Below are positions 9,644 to 17,596 of a stretch of DNA of 40,112 nt, one piece after another. The position numbers and the translations under genes are program-made. The DNA comes from Muribaculaceae bacterium (lineage in GTDB: Bacteria; Bacteroidota; Bacteroidia; Bacteroidales; Muribaculaceae), in NCBI GenBank assembly GCA_017618355.1, contig JAFZUL010000121.1:1-40112 (forward strand), given 5' to 3'. Position 1 is the stretch's first letter, and each line of letters opens with the position of its first letter. The notes under the pieces are model-generated. The model saw only the letters and a program-made list of their open reading frames with translations. It was not told the DNA's origin and searched no databases.

Positions 9644-10849
9644 ATGGAAAAGAAGCGTATTCTCGTAGCAAACAAGTTCTACTACCCTCGTGGCGGTGAC
9701 TGCATTGTGGCAATGAACCTCGAGCGATTGCTCAAGGAGAAAGGTCATGATGTGGCGGTGTTTGCCATGGATTATTCCGAGAATATTGATTCAGGATGGA
9801 ATAAATACTATGCCTCACAAGTGGAGATGACAGGAGGCGTTTTAAGCAAGATTCATGCCTTCAAGCGAATCATGGGGTATGGTGACATCAAGGCAGCATT
9901 CAATAAGATTCTTGACGATTTCAAACCCGACATTGTTCACCTGCACAACATCCATTCTTATATTTCCCCCGTTGTGGCAAAGCTTGCCAAGAAACGTGGA
10001 TGCCGTGTGGTATGGACTATGCATGACTACAAGCTTGTGTGTCCTTCCTATGCCTGTCTGTACAATGAGAAGCCTTGTGAGCGTTGCATAGGGCACAGCA
10101 AGATGTCGGTTCTTAAAACGCGGTGTATGAAGGGCAGCTTTGCTGCAAGTGCGATGGCTTATGTCGAGGCGCGCAAGTGGAACAGATATGTGCTTGACCG
10201 TTATGCCGATGCCTTTATCTGCCCAAGCCAGTTTATAGCGAGCAAGATGCGCAAGGATGGTTTCGATCCCGAGAAGATTCATGTGGTGTGCAATCACGTC
10301 GATCCAGTAAAACAAGAACTGTTCAATTCGCTGAATGCCAACCGTGAAGATTACTATGTCTATGTGGGGCGCCTCTCAACCGAGAAAGGCGTGGAAACGC
10401 TTGTAGAAACGGCATCCAAATTGCCATATTCACTTAAAATTGTGGGCGATGGACCGCTACGCAACCAGCTTGAGAAACAATATGTCAGCAAGACTAACAT
10501 CGAGTTTTTTGGTCATCAAGACGCTCAGCAGGTGGCGACGTTGCTCAGCAAAGCGCGTTTCTCGGTAATGCCAAGCGAGTGCTATGACAATAATCCTCTT
10601 GGTGTCATCGAGTCGCTTTGCGCTGGCACTCCAGTAGTGGGGGCTCGAATTGGTGGCATCCCAGAACTCCTTGACAAGAATAATGGGATTAAGTTCACTT
10701 CGGGAAAGAGAGATGAGCTTACGCAGGCCATTGAGCGGGCATTTCATTTCGAATGGGATAATAAGAGCATCAAAGAAAAGTCGTTGCGTCTTTTCTCTTC
10801 GCAAGAGCATCTTGACAAAATCTTGAGATTATATGGCTGCGATGATTGA
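9644..10849 (+). CDS. Family 4 glycosyltransferase (GT-B fold)
   Basis: A 401-aa retaining glycosyltransferase. The N-terminal domain opens with ILVANKFYYPRGGD (glycine-rich acceptor loop). The C-terminal domain has the donor-binding features VGRLSTEKGVETLVE, VGDGPLRNQLE and the E-x7-E region MPSECYDNNPLGVIESLCAG. A cysteine-rich stretch in the middle (CPSYACLYNEKPCERC, about residues 129-144) is common in this Bacteroidetes subgroup. The start is fixed because the glycine loop begins within 20 residues of the first Met. The gene overlaps the next by 17 bp (or 8 bp if the later Met is used), indicating translational coupling with the acyltransferase. Donor sugar unknown. Confidence 0.92.
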   Translation: MEKKRILVANKFYYPRGGDCIVAMNLERLLKEKGHDVAVFAMDYSENIDSGWNKYYASQVEMTGGVLSKIHAFKRIMGYGDIKAAFNKILDDFKPDIVHLHNIHSYISPVVAKLAKKRGCRVVWTMHDYKLVCPSYACLYNEKPCERCIGHSKMSVLKTRCMKGSFAASAMAYVEARKWNRYVLDRYADAFICPSQFIASKMRKDGFDPEKIHVVCNHVDPVKQELFNSLNANREDYYVYVGRLSTEKGVETLVETASKLPYSLKIVGDGPLRNQLEKQYVSKTNIEFFGHQDAQQVATLLSKARFSVMPSECYDNNPLGVIESLCAGTPVVGARIGGIPELLDKNNGIKFTSGKRDELTQAIERAFHFEWDNKSIKEKSLRLFSSQEHLDKILRLYGCDD

Positions 10850-11828
10850 TAGCAAAACGCGTCTCGTCTCTTTCGACATAGCAAAGATAGCTTGTATAAT
10901 ACTTGTTGTTATAGGACATTACGATCCTGCCGACGCTCCTGCTCATTATAACAACATGCTAAAAGTCATCTACACTTTTCACATGCCTGTGTTTCTTTTC
11001 ATTAGTGGCTTCTTGTATGTTGTTACTATGAGAGATGTTTCTTTCAAGGCTTTCATTTTCAAGAAAATAAAGCGTTTAGTGATACCTTATCTTGTCACCT
11101 CGGCTATTATAATAACCATCAAGCTGTTGACTCAAGGTGATGCCCGCGTTGACCATCCCGTTACGGTATGGTCCTACTTGAAGATGTTCTATCTTCCAGA
11201 GGCGGGGTACTTCTTGTGGTTTATTTGGACTTTGTTTTTGGCTTTTGTCGTGGTTTTCTTTTTCAAGTCAAAGATATCAAGGTTGGTGCTTTTTGGCGTG
11301 AGTTTCGTTATCTCTTTTCTACCTTCGTGTGACATCGATGTTTTATGTTTGCGACAAACGCAAGAAATGATGGTTTATTTTATGACAGGAGTGGTGATAG
11401 CTGATTATGCACCAAGCCTGTTTAAAGTAAAGATGTTGCCAACAATAATTATAGTAATGATATTCATTGGCTGTGAGACTTATTATGTGCTACATCAAGA
11501 CTCGATTATAATATACAAGATATTGCCGTTTATAGGCATTGCCGCAATAATGTCGATGTGCCACAATTGCGAAAAGCATATTCCTGTGCTTGCTCGTTCT
11601 TGTGTGGTTTTGGCCCCTTCGGTATATATCATCTATCTGTTTCACACGACCATACTTGGATTTGCCAAAGCCGCCTTTGAAAAGGTGACATTTTTCAGTA
11701 ACTATTCTGATTTCACCTTCTGTTTACAAGCTATTTGCGCTATTGTGTGTGGAGTGTTGATTCCAATTCTTCTTTACCACTTTGTAATTCGACGAAGTAA
11801 AATTCTGAGACTATTATTTGGTGTATAG
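10833..11828 (+). CDS. Acyltransferase-3 family membrane protein
   Basis: A 331-aa integral membrane protein with about ten hydrophobic helices. The N-terminus RLVSFDIAKIACIILVVIGH carries the family's conserved Arg and the His used for acyl transfer; a later TFHMPVFLFISGFLY stretch is also typical (PF01757-like). Members acylate sugars of LPS, capsules and exopolysaccharides, or in some cases peptidoglycan. It is translationally coupled to the preceding GT4 gene. A second in-frame ATG at 10842 would shorten it by three residues. With the MBOAT system upstream, this locus has two independent acyl-modification routes. The acyl group could be acetyl or succinyl. Confidence 0.9.
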   Translation: MAAMIDSKTRLVSFDIAKIACIILVVIGHYDPADAPAHYNNMLKVIYTFHMPVFLFISGFLYVVTMRDVSFKAFIFKKIKRLVIPYLVTSAIIITIKLLTQGDARVDHPVTVWSYLKMFYLPEAGYFLWFIWTLFLAFVVVFFFKSKISRLVLFGVSFVISFLPSCDIDVLCLRQTQEMMVYFMTGVVIADYAPSLFKVKMLPTIIIVMIFIGCETYYVLHQDSIIIYKILPFIGIAAIMSMCHNCEKHIPVLARSCVVLAPSVYIIYLFHTTILGFAKAAFEKVTFFSNYSDFTFCLQAICAIVCGVLIPILLYHFVIRRSKILRLLFGV

Positions 11829-11848
11829 CCATTTTTCTTGTAACTTTG
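11817..11848 (+). promoter_or_regulatory. Consensus Bacteroidetes promoter for the radical SAM gene
   Basis: TTTG (11817-11820), exactly 20 bp, then TAACTTTG (11841-11848). The -33 part lies in the last codons of the acyltransferase gene. It predicts a leader of about 130 nt before ATG 11984, which contains the inverted repeats listed separately. Confidence 0.75.
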
Positions 11849-11862
11849 CACGCTCTTTTTGA

Positions 11863-11931
11863 CAGAACTAGTTCTGGCAGGAGGGTTATTGTTGATAACT
11901 ATTTATCGCTACGTGAGCAATAAATAGTTAT
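11863..11931 (+). promoter_or_regulatory. Two inverted repeats in the leader of the radical SAM gene
   Basis: A perfect palindrome CAGAACTAGTTCTG lies at 11863-11876. A second inverted repeat pairs ATAACTATTTAT (11895-11906) with ATAAATAGTTAT (11920-11931), 12 of 12 bases, and the 13-base loop can add a GCT/AGC pairing. Neither is followed by a T run, so they do not look like simple terminators. They may be a leader RNA structure or protein-binding sites. Confidence 0.55.
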
Positions 11932-11983
11932 ATAATTTGTTACTATAGTAGGATATATCCAACACATAGCGCTAATTTTTTAG

Positions 11984-12991
11984 ATGAAAAATACTGTTCA
12001 AGGCAGTCTCATCACAACTTTCAGGTGCAACGCCAAGTGTAACATGTGTAACATTTGGAAGTTTCCCACCAAGCCCGAGGAGGAGATTGACGCCTCCTAT
12101 TACGAGAAGTTGCCCGATGGATTGCGCATCAACATAACGGGTGGTGAGGCTACCATCCGCAAGGACATAGACAAGATTTTCGAGATTTTGTACCCGAAAT
12201 CGGCTCTGCTGGAGCTGAGCACTAACGGCTACAATACCGAGAAGATCGTGGAGCTTGCCAACAAATACCCTAAAATCCTGATACGCGTGAGCGTAGAGGG
12301 ACTGCCTAAAATCAATGACACCAAGCGCGGAATGGTCAACGGCTTTGACCATGCCCTGCGCACCATGCTTGAGCTGAAGAAGACCAAGTGCAAGAACATT
12401 GGCTTCTCGGTGGTGATTTCGCCCGATAACTACAAGGACCTCGTGTGGCTCTATGAGCTGTGCGTGGCTCTCGACGTGGAGCTGGGCAACTCGGCGGTGC
12501 ACAACTCGTGGTATTTCCACAAGGATGACAACGAGATAGTGAGCGAAGAGGCCCTTAAGCAGCATGAGCTGTTTGTCAAGGCTATGCTCACCAGCAAGCG
12601 TCGCCATCTTAAAGACCGTCTCAAGGACTATGGACGTGCTTTCTTCAACCGCTCTATCCATCGTCGCCTGCGTGGTGACGAGGCTGGTTACCGTCCTGCC
12701 TGCGGTGCGTTGACCGACTTCTTCTTCATTGACCCATGGGGCAACGTGTCGCCATGCAACGGCTCAGGCGAAGAGTGGATTATGGGCAATATTAAGGAGC
12801 AGAGTTTTGAGGAGATCATGAACAGCGACAAGGCCAAAGAGGCTCTTAAGAAGGTGCAGGAATGTGACCGCAACTGCGCGTTTATCGTCACTGAGCGTCA
12901 CGACATGGTGCGCCGTCCGTGGATTCCCATCAAGTGGATTATCAAGAACAAATGGCGCATCAGCCGGGGCAAAGACATTTGCTGGGATTAA
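11984..12991 (+). CDS. Radical SAM protein with SPASM-like C-terminal cysteines
   Basis: The motif TTFRCNAKCNMCNIW gives Cys15, Cys19 and Cys22 (CxxxCxxC) for the [4Fe-4S] cluster that cleaves S-adenosylmethionine; NITGGEATIRKDI is the SAM-binding GGE motif. The C-terminal region PACGALTDFFFIDPWGNVSP, followed by another Cys and a later ECDRNC pair, resembles SPASM/Twitch auxiliary-cluster domains. At 335 aa it is complete. It is bounded by sugar acyltransferase and glycosyltransferase genes, so it may modify a sugar, a lipid carrier or a small molecule linked to the polymer. No precursor peptide gene is visible next to it. The chemistry cannot be stated from sequence. Confidence 0.85.
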   Translation: MKNTVQGSLITTFRCNAKCNMCNIWKFPTKPEEEIDASYYEKLPDGLRINITGGEATIRKDIDKIFEILYPKSALLELSTNGYNTEKIVELANKYPKILIRVSVEGLPKINDTKRGMVNGFDHALRTMLELKKTKCKNIGFSVVISPDNYKDLVWLYELCVALDVELGNSAVHNSWYFHKDDNEIVSEEALKQHELFVKAMLTSKRRHLKDRLKDYGRAFFNRSIHRRLRGDEAGYRPACGALTDFFFIDPWGNVSPCNGSGEEWIMGNIKEQSFEEIMNSDKAKEALKKVQECDRNCAFIVTERHDMVRRPWIPIKWIIKNKWRISRGKDICWD

Positions 12992-13008
12992 TTGACTGAC
13001 AGGGCGTG

Positions 13009-14094
13009 ATGAAGACGATTTCGGTAATTGGAGTTAGAGGGTTTCCTGGTGTTCAGGGCGGTGTGGAGATGCACTGCGAGAGCATCTACACCCGCATGCA
13101 CAAGAATTACCGTTTGCGAGTCTATCGCCGCAAGCCCTATCTAACCGAGGTATCGGCACGCAAGTACAAGAACATTGAGTATGTTGATCTTCCTTCTACC
13201 CGCATCAAGGGTCTGGAGGCGGTGATTCACACCTTTCTTGCTACCATCCACATCCTCTTCCACCGTCCCGACGCCGTGCACATCCACAACATAGGGCCAG
13301 GAATGTTTGCGCCGTTATTGAAGCTGTTCCGCATCCCCATAATTCTCACCTATCACAGCCCCAACTATGAGCACACCAAGTGGGGGGCTGTGAGCCGTGC
13401 CATCTTGAAGCTCTCGGAGAAGATTTCTCTCAGTTGCGCAAGCAAGATAATCTTTGTCAATAGTTTCCAGCGCGATAAACTCGGCGAGAAGGTGCAGGCT
13501 AAGTCGGTGTTCATTCCCAACGGCATCAACAAGACAAAGATAGGACGAAGCACGGGCTCGTTACGCACTCTTGAGATTGAGCCGCGAGAATATATCCTCT
13601 CGGTGGGACGACTCACGCCCGAAAAGGGCTTTGAATATCTTGTGGAGGCTGTCAACAAGCTCGACGAAGTGAAGCATCTGGTGATTGTGGGTACCAGTGA
13701 CCACGACACTAGTTATTTCAAGCGCCTCAAGCAGCTTGATGTCAACGAAAAAGTGATTTTCACTGGCTTTGCGCAGGGAGAGGACTTGCGACAACTTTAC
13801 AGCCACGCGCGCCTTTATGTGCTCTCGTCGGTTAACGAGGGTTTCCCGCTGGTGCTGCTCGAAGCGATGAGTTACCGTCTGCCGCTTTTAGTGACCGATA
13901 TTCCTGCCACACACCTTATTGAATTGCCCGAAGACAACTATGTGGAAGTCGCCAACAGCGACGCATTAGCCGATGGTATCAAGAATGCCTTGTCCAAAGA
14001 TTTTGAATTACAAAACTACGACTTGAGCAACTACAACTGGGACAGCATCGCCCAGCAGACACTGGCGGTGTATAAGCAGGTGCTGGAAAAATAG
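13009..14094 (+). CDS. Family 4 glycosyltransferase with DUF1972-type N-terminus
   Basis: The N-terminus ISVIGVRGFPGVQGGVEMHC is typical of the DUF1972/rhamnosyltransferase-like GT4 subgroup, with the glycine-rich loop early in the protein. The donor-binding half has LSVGRLTPEKGFEYLVEA and the E-x7-E region SSVNEGFPLVLLEAMSYRLP. I take ATG 13009 as the start; a GTG directly before it (13006) would add one residue. It follows the radical SAM gene by 17 bp and probably shares its transcript. Length (about 361 aa) is normal. It would add a sugar to the growing repeat unit; the sugar is unknown. Confidence 0.9.
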   Translation: MKTISVIGVRGFPGVQGGVEMHCESIYTRMHKNYRLRVYRRKPYLTEVSARKYKNIEYVDLPSTRIKGLEAVIHTFLATIHILFHRPDAVHIHNIGPGMFAPLLKLFRIPIILTYHSPNYEHTKWGAVSRAILKLSEKISLSCASKIIFVNSFQRDKLGEKVQAKSVFIPNGINKTKIGRSTGSLRTLEIEPREYILSVGRLTPEKGFEYLVEAVNKLDEVKHLVIVGTSDHDTSYFKRLKQLDVNEKVIFTGFAQGEDLRQLYSHARLYVLSSVNEGFPLVLLEAMSYRLPLLVTDIPATHLIELPEDNYVEVANSDALADGIKNALSKDFELQNYDLSNYNWDSIAQQTLAVYKQVLEK

Positions 14095-14148
14095 TGCCAG
14101 CAATAGAATGGTGCGTAATAATAGCTTTAATAGTTTATTGACATAAGG

Positions 14149-15978
14149 ATGAAAAGAATAATTAGATGTTTGTGTGTTGCGGTAGTGATGCTCAGCAGTT
14201 TTTCCCTTAAATGTCATGCCATTGAAATGGGTTATATCATTGAATTCAAGGCAGGAGAATACTATTTTGATAACACAAAATTACATTTCTCTACAGTCAA
14301 GATGGTTATGGGGTACAATGGTGCCATAATAGTTAGAGAGATGTTGCCTATCCCCGATAAAAATTGGTGGGAAATGACTATCGATGAAGACATGTGGAAC
14401 CTTGACGGATTCTGTTTCATTGACAGCAATACTGCTCCGGGAAACTATAACATGAATATCAATGAATTTATGGATAGTTTGCAAATCAATGAAAATGGCC
14501 TTCGTCAAACAAGGTTGCGTAATTCTTTTGCTTCTTATGTGCCTAGTATTGCCGGATGGGTCTTTTATCCAATAAACGATGAAGAGATCAGCGATGGTTA
14601 TTGGCGCTCGACCGATAGCTATAATGTAACTCCTTCAGGAACACTTCCCATAGTTCATGTCAATACACAAGATTCGCAGATGATTCTTGACAAAGAGAAC
14701 TATATTGATGGCACTTTTTGGCTCAATAATTGTGGCATTGAGCAATACGAGTCGTTGGGTAGCGAGTCTGATCCTCTCAGCATACAAATCAAAGGGCGTG
14801 GCAATTGGACATGGGCATATTTTTATAAAAAGCCTTACAAGGTGAAATTTGCTCAAAAAGTGTCTCCTCTGGGACTGGATAAGAGCAAGCATTTCATTTT
14901 GAAACCCGATGCTGGAGACCTTTATGGCTATGTGCGCAATGAGACAGGATTTGAGCTGAGCCGCCAGTTTGGAATGCCCTATACAACGCGTCAGTTGCCT
15001 GTAGAAGTGATATTGAATGGAGAATATATTGGGCTGTATTTCTTGTGCGAGAAGATTAGAGTTGAAGAAGGTAGGGTTGACATCTTTGAACAGCAAGACA
15101 ATGAAACTATTCCCGAAAATGTCACGGGTGGATGGTTGCTCGAGAATGACTGGGATGGACCTATCGTAAATATGCAACACCAAGGGAATGACCCCAATGA
15201 ATTTAGTTATGCATGGTCGTCAAAATCGCCTGAGGTTTTGTCGCAGCAACAATATAATTACATAACCCCATTACTCAAGCACATCGATGAGTGCATCTTT
15301 GTCAGCGATAAGAATGACAACTCATGGGAGAATTATATCGACATTGATTACTTGACTCGTTTTTATGTCATTCAAGAAATCATGGATGGAGTAGAATCTT
15401 TCACACGCAGTCTATTTATGTATAAAGACCTTGGAGAAGATGAGAAATTCATTTTTGGACCTATGTGGGATTTTGATTGCAGCTATATGCTTCAAACTTG
15501 CGACCACTTTATTTATGATTATGACTGTGAGTTTAAGCCTTGGAACTTGTGGATTAGAGAATTAGTGAAGTTTCCACACTTCCAGCAAAAGATTAGAGAA
15601 GTCTGGAAAGAGTTTAAAGACAAGGGTATTCTTGACAAGGTTCATGAACATATGGCACAATGGAGAAGTCAGCTGGTTGCTGCCGAAGCGAGTGATGATA
15701 TGCGATGGGGATTCTATGCAAGTAACCATCCAGCAGAAGCTCCAATCGAATACTTTAGCCTTATGGACCGCAAAGTGGCATGGCTCGACGAGCAGTGGGG
15801 TGTGCCCGAAGGTGATGTGAATCTCGATGGATTCGTCACAGCCTTTGACGTCACAGCAATCTATGATTATCTCCTCAATGGCAATGAAACATACCTAAGC
15901 ACACTAGACGTAAACGGAGACGGCGAGATAACCGCAGCCGATGTGACCGCACTATACGATATCCTGTTGGGAAACTAG
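14149..15978 (+). CDS. Secreted CotH-type protein with C-terminal type I dockerin
   Basis: A signal peptide (about residues 1-25) precedes a 160-residue N-terminal part I do not recognise. A CotH kinase-like domain follows (about 205-470): IQIKGRGNW, KPYKVKF, GLDKSKHFILKPDAGD, YIGLYFLCEKIRVEEGRVDI, and FGPMWDFDCSY with the acidic metal-site residues. CotH proteins have an atypical protein-kinase fold. The last 58 residues are a dockerin with two calcium-loop repeats, DVNLDGFVTAFDVTAIYDY and DVNGDGEITAADVTALYDI. The dockerin would bind a cohesin-type partner or act as a surface sorting tail; no cohesin gene is present in the window. The gene lies 54 bp after the GT4 gene, at the right-hand border of the polysaccharide locus. 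Confidence 0.88.
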   Translation: MKRIIRCLCVAVVMLSSFSLKCHAIEMGYIIEFKAGEYYFDNTKLHFSTVKMVMGYNGAIIVREMLPIPDKNWWEMTIDEDMWNLDGFCFIDSNTAPGNYNMNINEFMDSLQINENGLRQTRLRNSFASYVPSIAGWVFYPINDEEISDGYWRSTDSYNVTPSGTLPIVHVNTQDSQMILDKENYIDGTFWLNNCGIEQYESLGSESDPLSIQIKGRGNWTWAYFYKKPYKVKFAQKVSPLGLDKSKHFILKPDAGDLYGYVRNETGFELSRQFGMPYTTRQLPVEVILNGEYIGLYFLCEKIRVEEGRVDIFEQQDNETIPENVTGGWLLENDWDGPIVNMQHQGNDPNEFSYAWSSKSPEVLSQQQYNYITPLLKHIDECIFVSDKNDNSWENYIDIDYLTRFYVIQEIMDGVESFTRSLFMYKDLGEDEKFIFGPMWDFDCSYMLQTCDHFIYDYDCEFKPWNLWIRELVKFPHFQQKIREVWKEFKDKGILDKVHEHMAQWRSQLVAAEASDDMRWGFYASNHPAEAPIEYFSLMDRKVAWLDEQWGVPEGDVNLDGFVTAFDVTAIYDYLLNGNETYLSTLDVNGDGEITAADVTALYDILLGN

Positions 15979-16000
15979 TTTACTAGTTTTTAGTCTTCAG

Positions 16001-16045
16001 TTCTAGATGGTCTAGACATTCTAGAAATTCTAGATTTTCTAGAAA
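16001..16045. repeat. 9-bp tandem array with TCTAGA cores
   Basis: Five consecutive 9-base units, each with CTAG at the same place (16003, 16012, 16021, 16030, 16039): TTCTAGATG, GTCTAGACA, TTCTAGAAA, TTCTAGATT, TTCTAGAAA. Two further CTAGs lie just before at 15975 and 15983. The array sits between the convergent CotH and YchF stop codons. Confidence 0.85.
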
Positions 16046-16079
16046 CAACACCGATCCCTGATTTCCGCGCCGCAGGCGC

Positions 16080-17180
16080 CTAGACGTTGAAACGGAACAC
16101 TACGATGTCGCCGTCCTGGAACACGTAGTCTTTCCCCTCGATGTGCATTTTGCCGGCCTCTTTCACTGCCGCCTCGCTGCCGTAGTGGATATAGTCCTCA
16201 TATTTGATGATTTCGGCACGGATGAAGCCGCGCTCGAAGTCGGTATGTATCACGCCGGCGCACTGTGGAGCCTTGCTGCCCTTGCGGTAGGTCCAGGCAC
16301 GCACCTCTTTTGGTCCTGCGGTGAGGAAAGTCTCAAGGTCGAGTAACTTGTAGGCGGCTTTAATCAAGCGGTTCACACCGCTCTCTTTCAGTCCTATTTC
16401 CTCAAGGAACATCTGACGCTCCTCGTAGGTGTCGAGCTCGGCGATGTCGCTCTCAGTCTGAGCTGCTACGACGAGGATTTCGGCATTCTCGTCTTTTACA
16501 GCCTCGCGCACCGCTTCAACGTATTTGTTGCCCGTTGCGGCGCTGGCGTCATCAACGTTGCACACATATAGCACAGGCTTGTTGGTCAAGAGGAAGAGGT
16601 CGTGGGCGACTTTCTCCTCGTCTTTATTCCCGAGCGTCACGCTGCGTGCGCTCTTGCCCTGGGTGAGCACTTCCTGATAGCGCTTGAGCACTTCGAGTTG
16701 CACTTTGGCGTCGCGGTCGCCTGCGGCAGCCATCTTTGCGATGCGTGGAATGCGGCCCTCAACGGTCTCCAGGTCGCGCAGCTGCAACTCGGTGTCAATC
16801 ACTTCCTTGTCGCGCACAGGGTCAACAGTGCCGTCAACGTGAGTAACATTGTCGTCGTCGAAGCAACGCAGCACATGGATTATGGCATCGGTCTCGCGGA
16901 TGTTGGCCAAAAACTTGTTGCCCAGACCCTCGCCTCTGCTTGCGCCCTTCACCAGTCCGGCAATGTCCACAATCTCAACCGTGGTGGGCACAATCTTGGC
17001 GGGATTCACCAGTTCGGCGAGCTTGTTGAGTCGCTCATCAGGAACAGTTATCACGCCCACGTTGGGCTCTATTGTACAGAAAGGGAAGTTTGCCGACTGC
17101 GCCTTAGCGTTCGACAAGCAGTTAAACAAAGTTGACTTGCCCACATTAGGCAGTCCCACGATACCACATTGAAGTGCCAT
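16080..17180 (-). CDS. ychF: YchF/Ola1-type translation-associated ATPase
   Basis: A universally conserved TRAFAC-class P-loop NTPase that prefers ATP and associates with ribosomes. It is full length (366 aa). G1 is GLPNVGKST at residues 9-17, followed by NFPFCTIEPNVG (switch I region) and VDIAGLVKGASRGEGLGNKF (G3). The C-terminal TGS domain includes LDLETFLTAGPKEVRAWT and ends in VFQDGDIVVFRFNV, the usual YchF ending. The gene is single with its own promoter. It is convergent with the CotH gene. Identification is secure. Confidence 0.97.
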   Translation of the reverse strand: MALQCGIVGLPNVGKSTLFNCLSNAKAQSANFPFCTIEPNVGVITVPDERLNKLAELVNPAKIVPTTVEIVDIAGLVKGASRGEGLGNKFLANIRETDAIIHVLRCFDDDNVTHVDGTVDPVRDKEVIDTELQLRDLETVEGRIPRIAKMAAAGDRDAKVQLEVLKRYQEVLTQGKSARSVTLGNKDEEKVAHDLFLLTNKPVLYVCNVDDASAATGNKYVEAVREAVKDENAEILVVAAQTESDIAELDTYEERQMFLEEIGLKESGVNRLIKAAYKLLDLETFLTAGPKEVRAWTYRKGSKAPQCAGVIHTDFERGFIRAEIIKYEDYIHYGSEAAVKEAGKMHIEGKDYVFQDGDIVVFRFNV

Positions 17181-17222
17181 AGTTATCTTGAGTTTTTATT
17201 GTTCTTAATTTAAAATCGTCTG

Positions 17223-17230
17223 CAAAGATA
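17223..17230 (-). promoter_or_regulatory. -7 element TATCTTTG for ychF
   Basis: On the minus strand TATCTTTG lies 42 bp before the ychF start. A weak TTTA, 19 bp further upstream, could serve as the -33 box. Confidence 0.6.
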
Positions 17231-17280
17231 CTAAATTATTTCTTTCGATAAACACCATGTCGCGCATTTTGGATTATTAA

Positions 17281-17592
17281 TGCGCAACTCAGTTCTGCAT
17301 TCTATAATTCGCCCCCCAGCGACAATTGTCAGTAATCCCCAAAAGCCGAATGGCTTGAGGTCAGTATCTAATGAAATTGTTAGTAATTGTAATTAATTGT
17401 TTGACAAAAAACAATGCGCAGCCCAATTCTGCATTCTGAATTGTGCATTCTGCATTCAATAGTTTGCCCTGCGATAATTGTCAATAATCCCCAAAAGCCG
17501 AATGGCTTGAGGTCAGTATCTAATGAAATTGTTAGCAATTGTGATTAATTGTTTGACAAAAATCATGGCGCAGCCCCATTATGCATTGTGAA
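17281..17592. repeat. Two-copy tandem intergenic repeat (about 135-150 bp unit) plus start of a third
   Basis: The gap between ychF and the dipeptidase holds two long copies of one element. Copy 1 runs about 17281-17414 and copy 2 about 17415-17567; a third begins at 17568. Each has a TGCGCA start, a TTCTGCATTCT stretch, and a nearly identical 90-base core (17321-17409 and 17473-17563) containing AAAAGCCGAATGGCTTGAGG. That core can form a small hairpin (AGCCGAATGGCT). An inverted partial copy lies at 27939-27990 after mfd. No ORF is supported here. Confidence 0.85.
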
Positions 17593-17596
17593 TTTT

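Noticed and set aside
11984..12991. RiPP maturase with a precursor peptide
   Set aside because: No short ORF next to it looks like a precursor, and the neighbours are sugar-related enzymes.
16602..17135. Plus-strand 177-codon frame inside ychF
   Set aside because: It is a shadow of the conserved YchF reading frame.
17281..17592. CRISPR-like array
   Set aside because: Only two long units, no short spacers, no cas genes; it is a dispersed tandem repeat.
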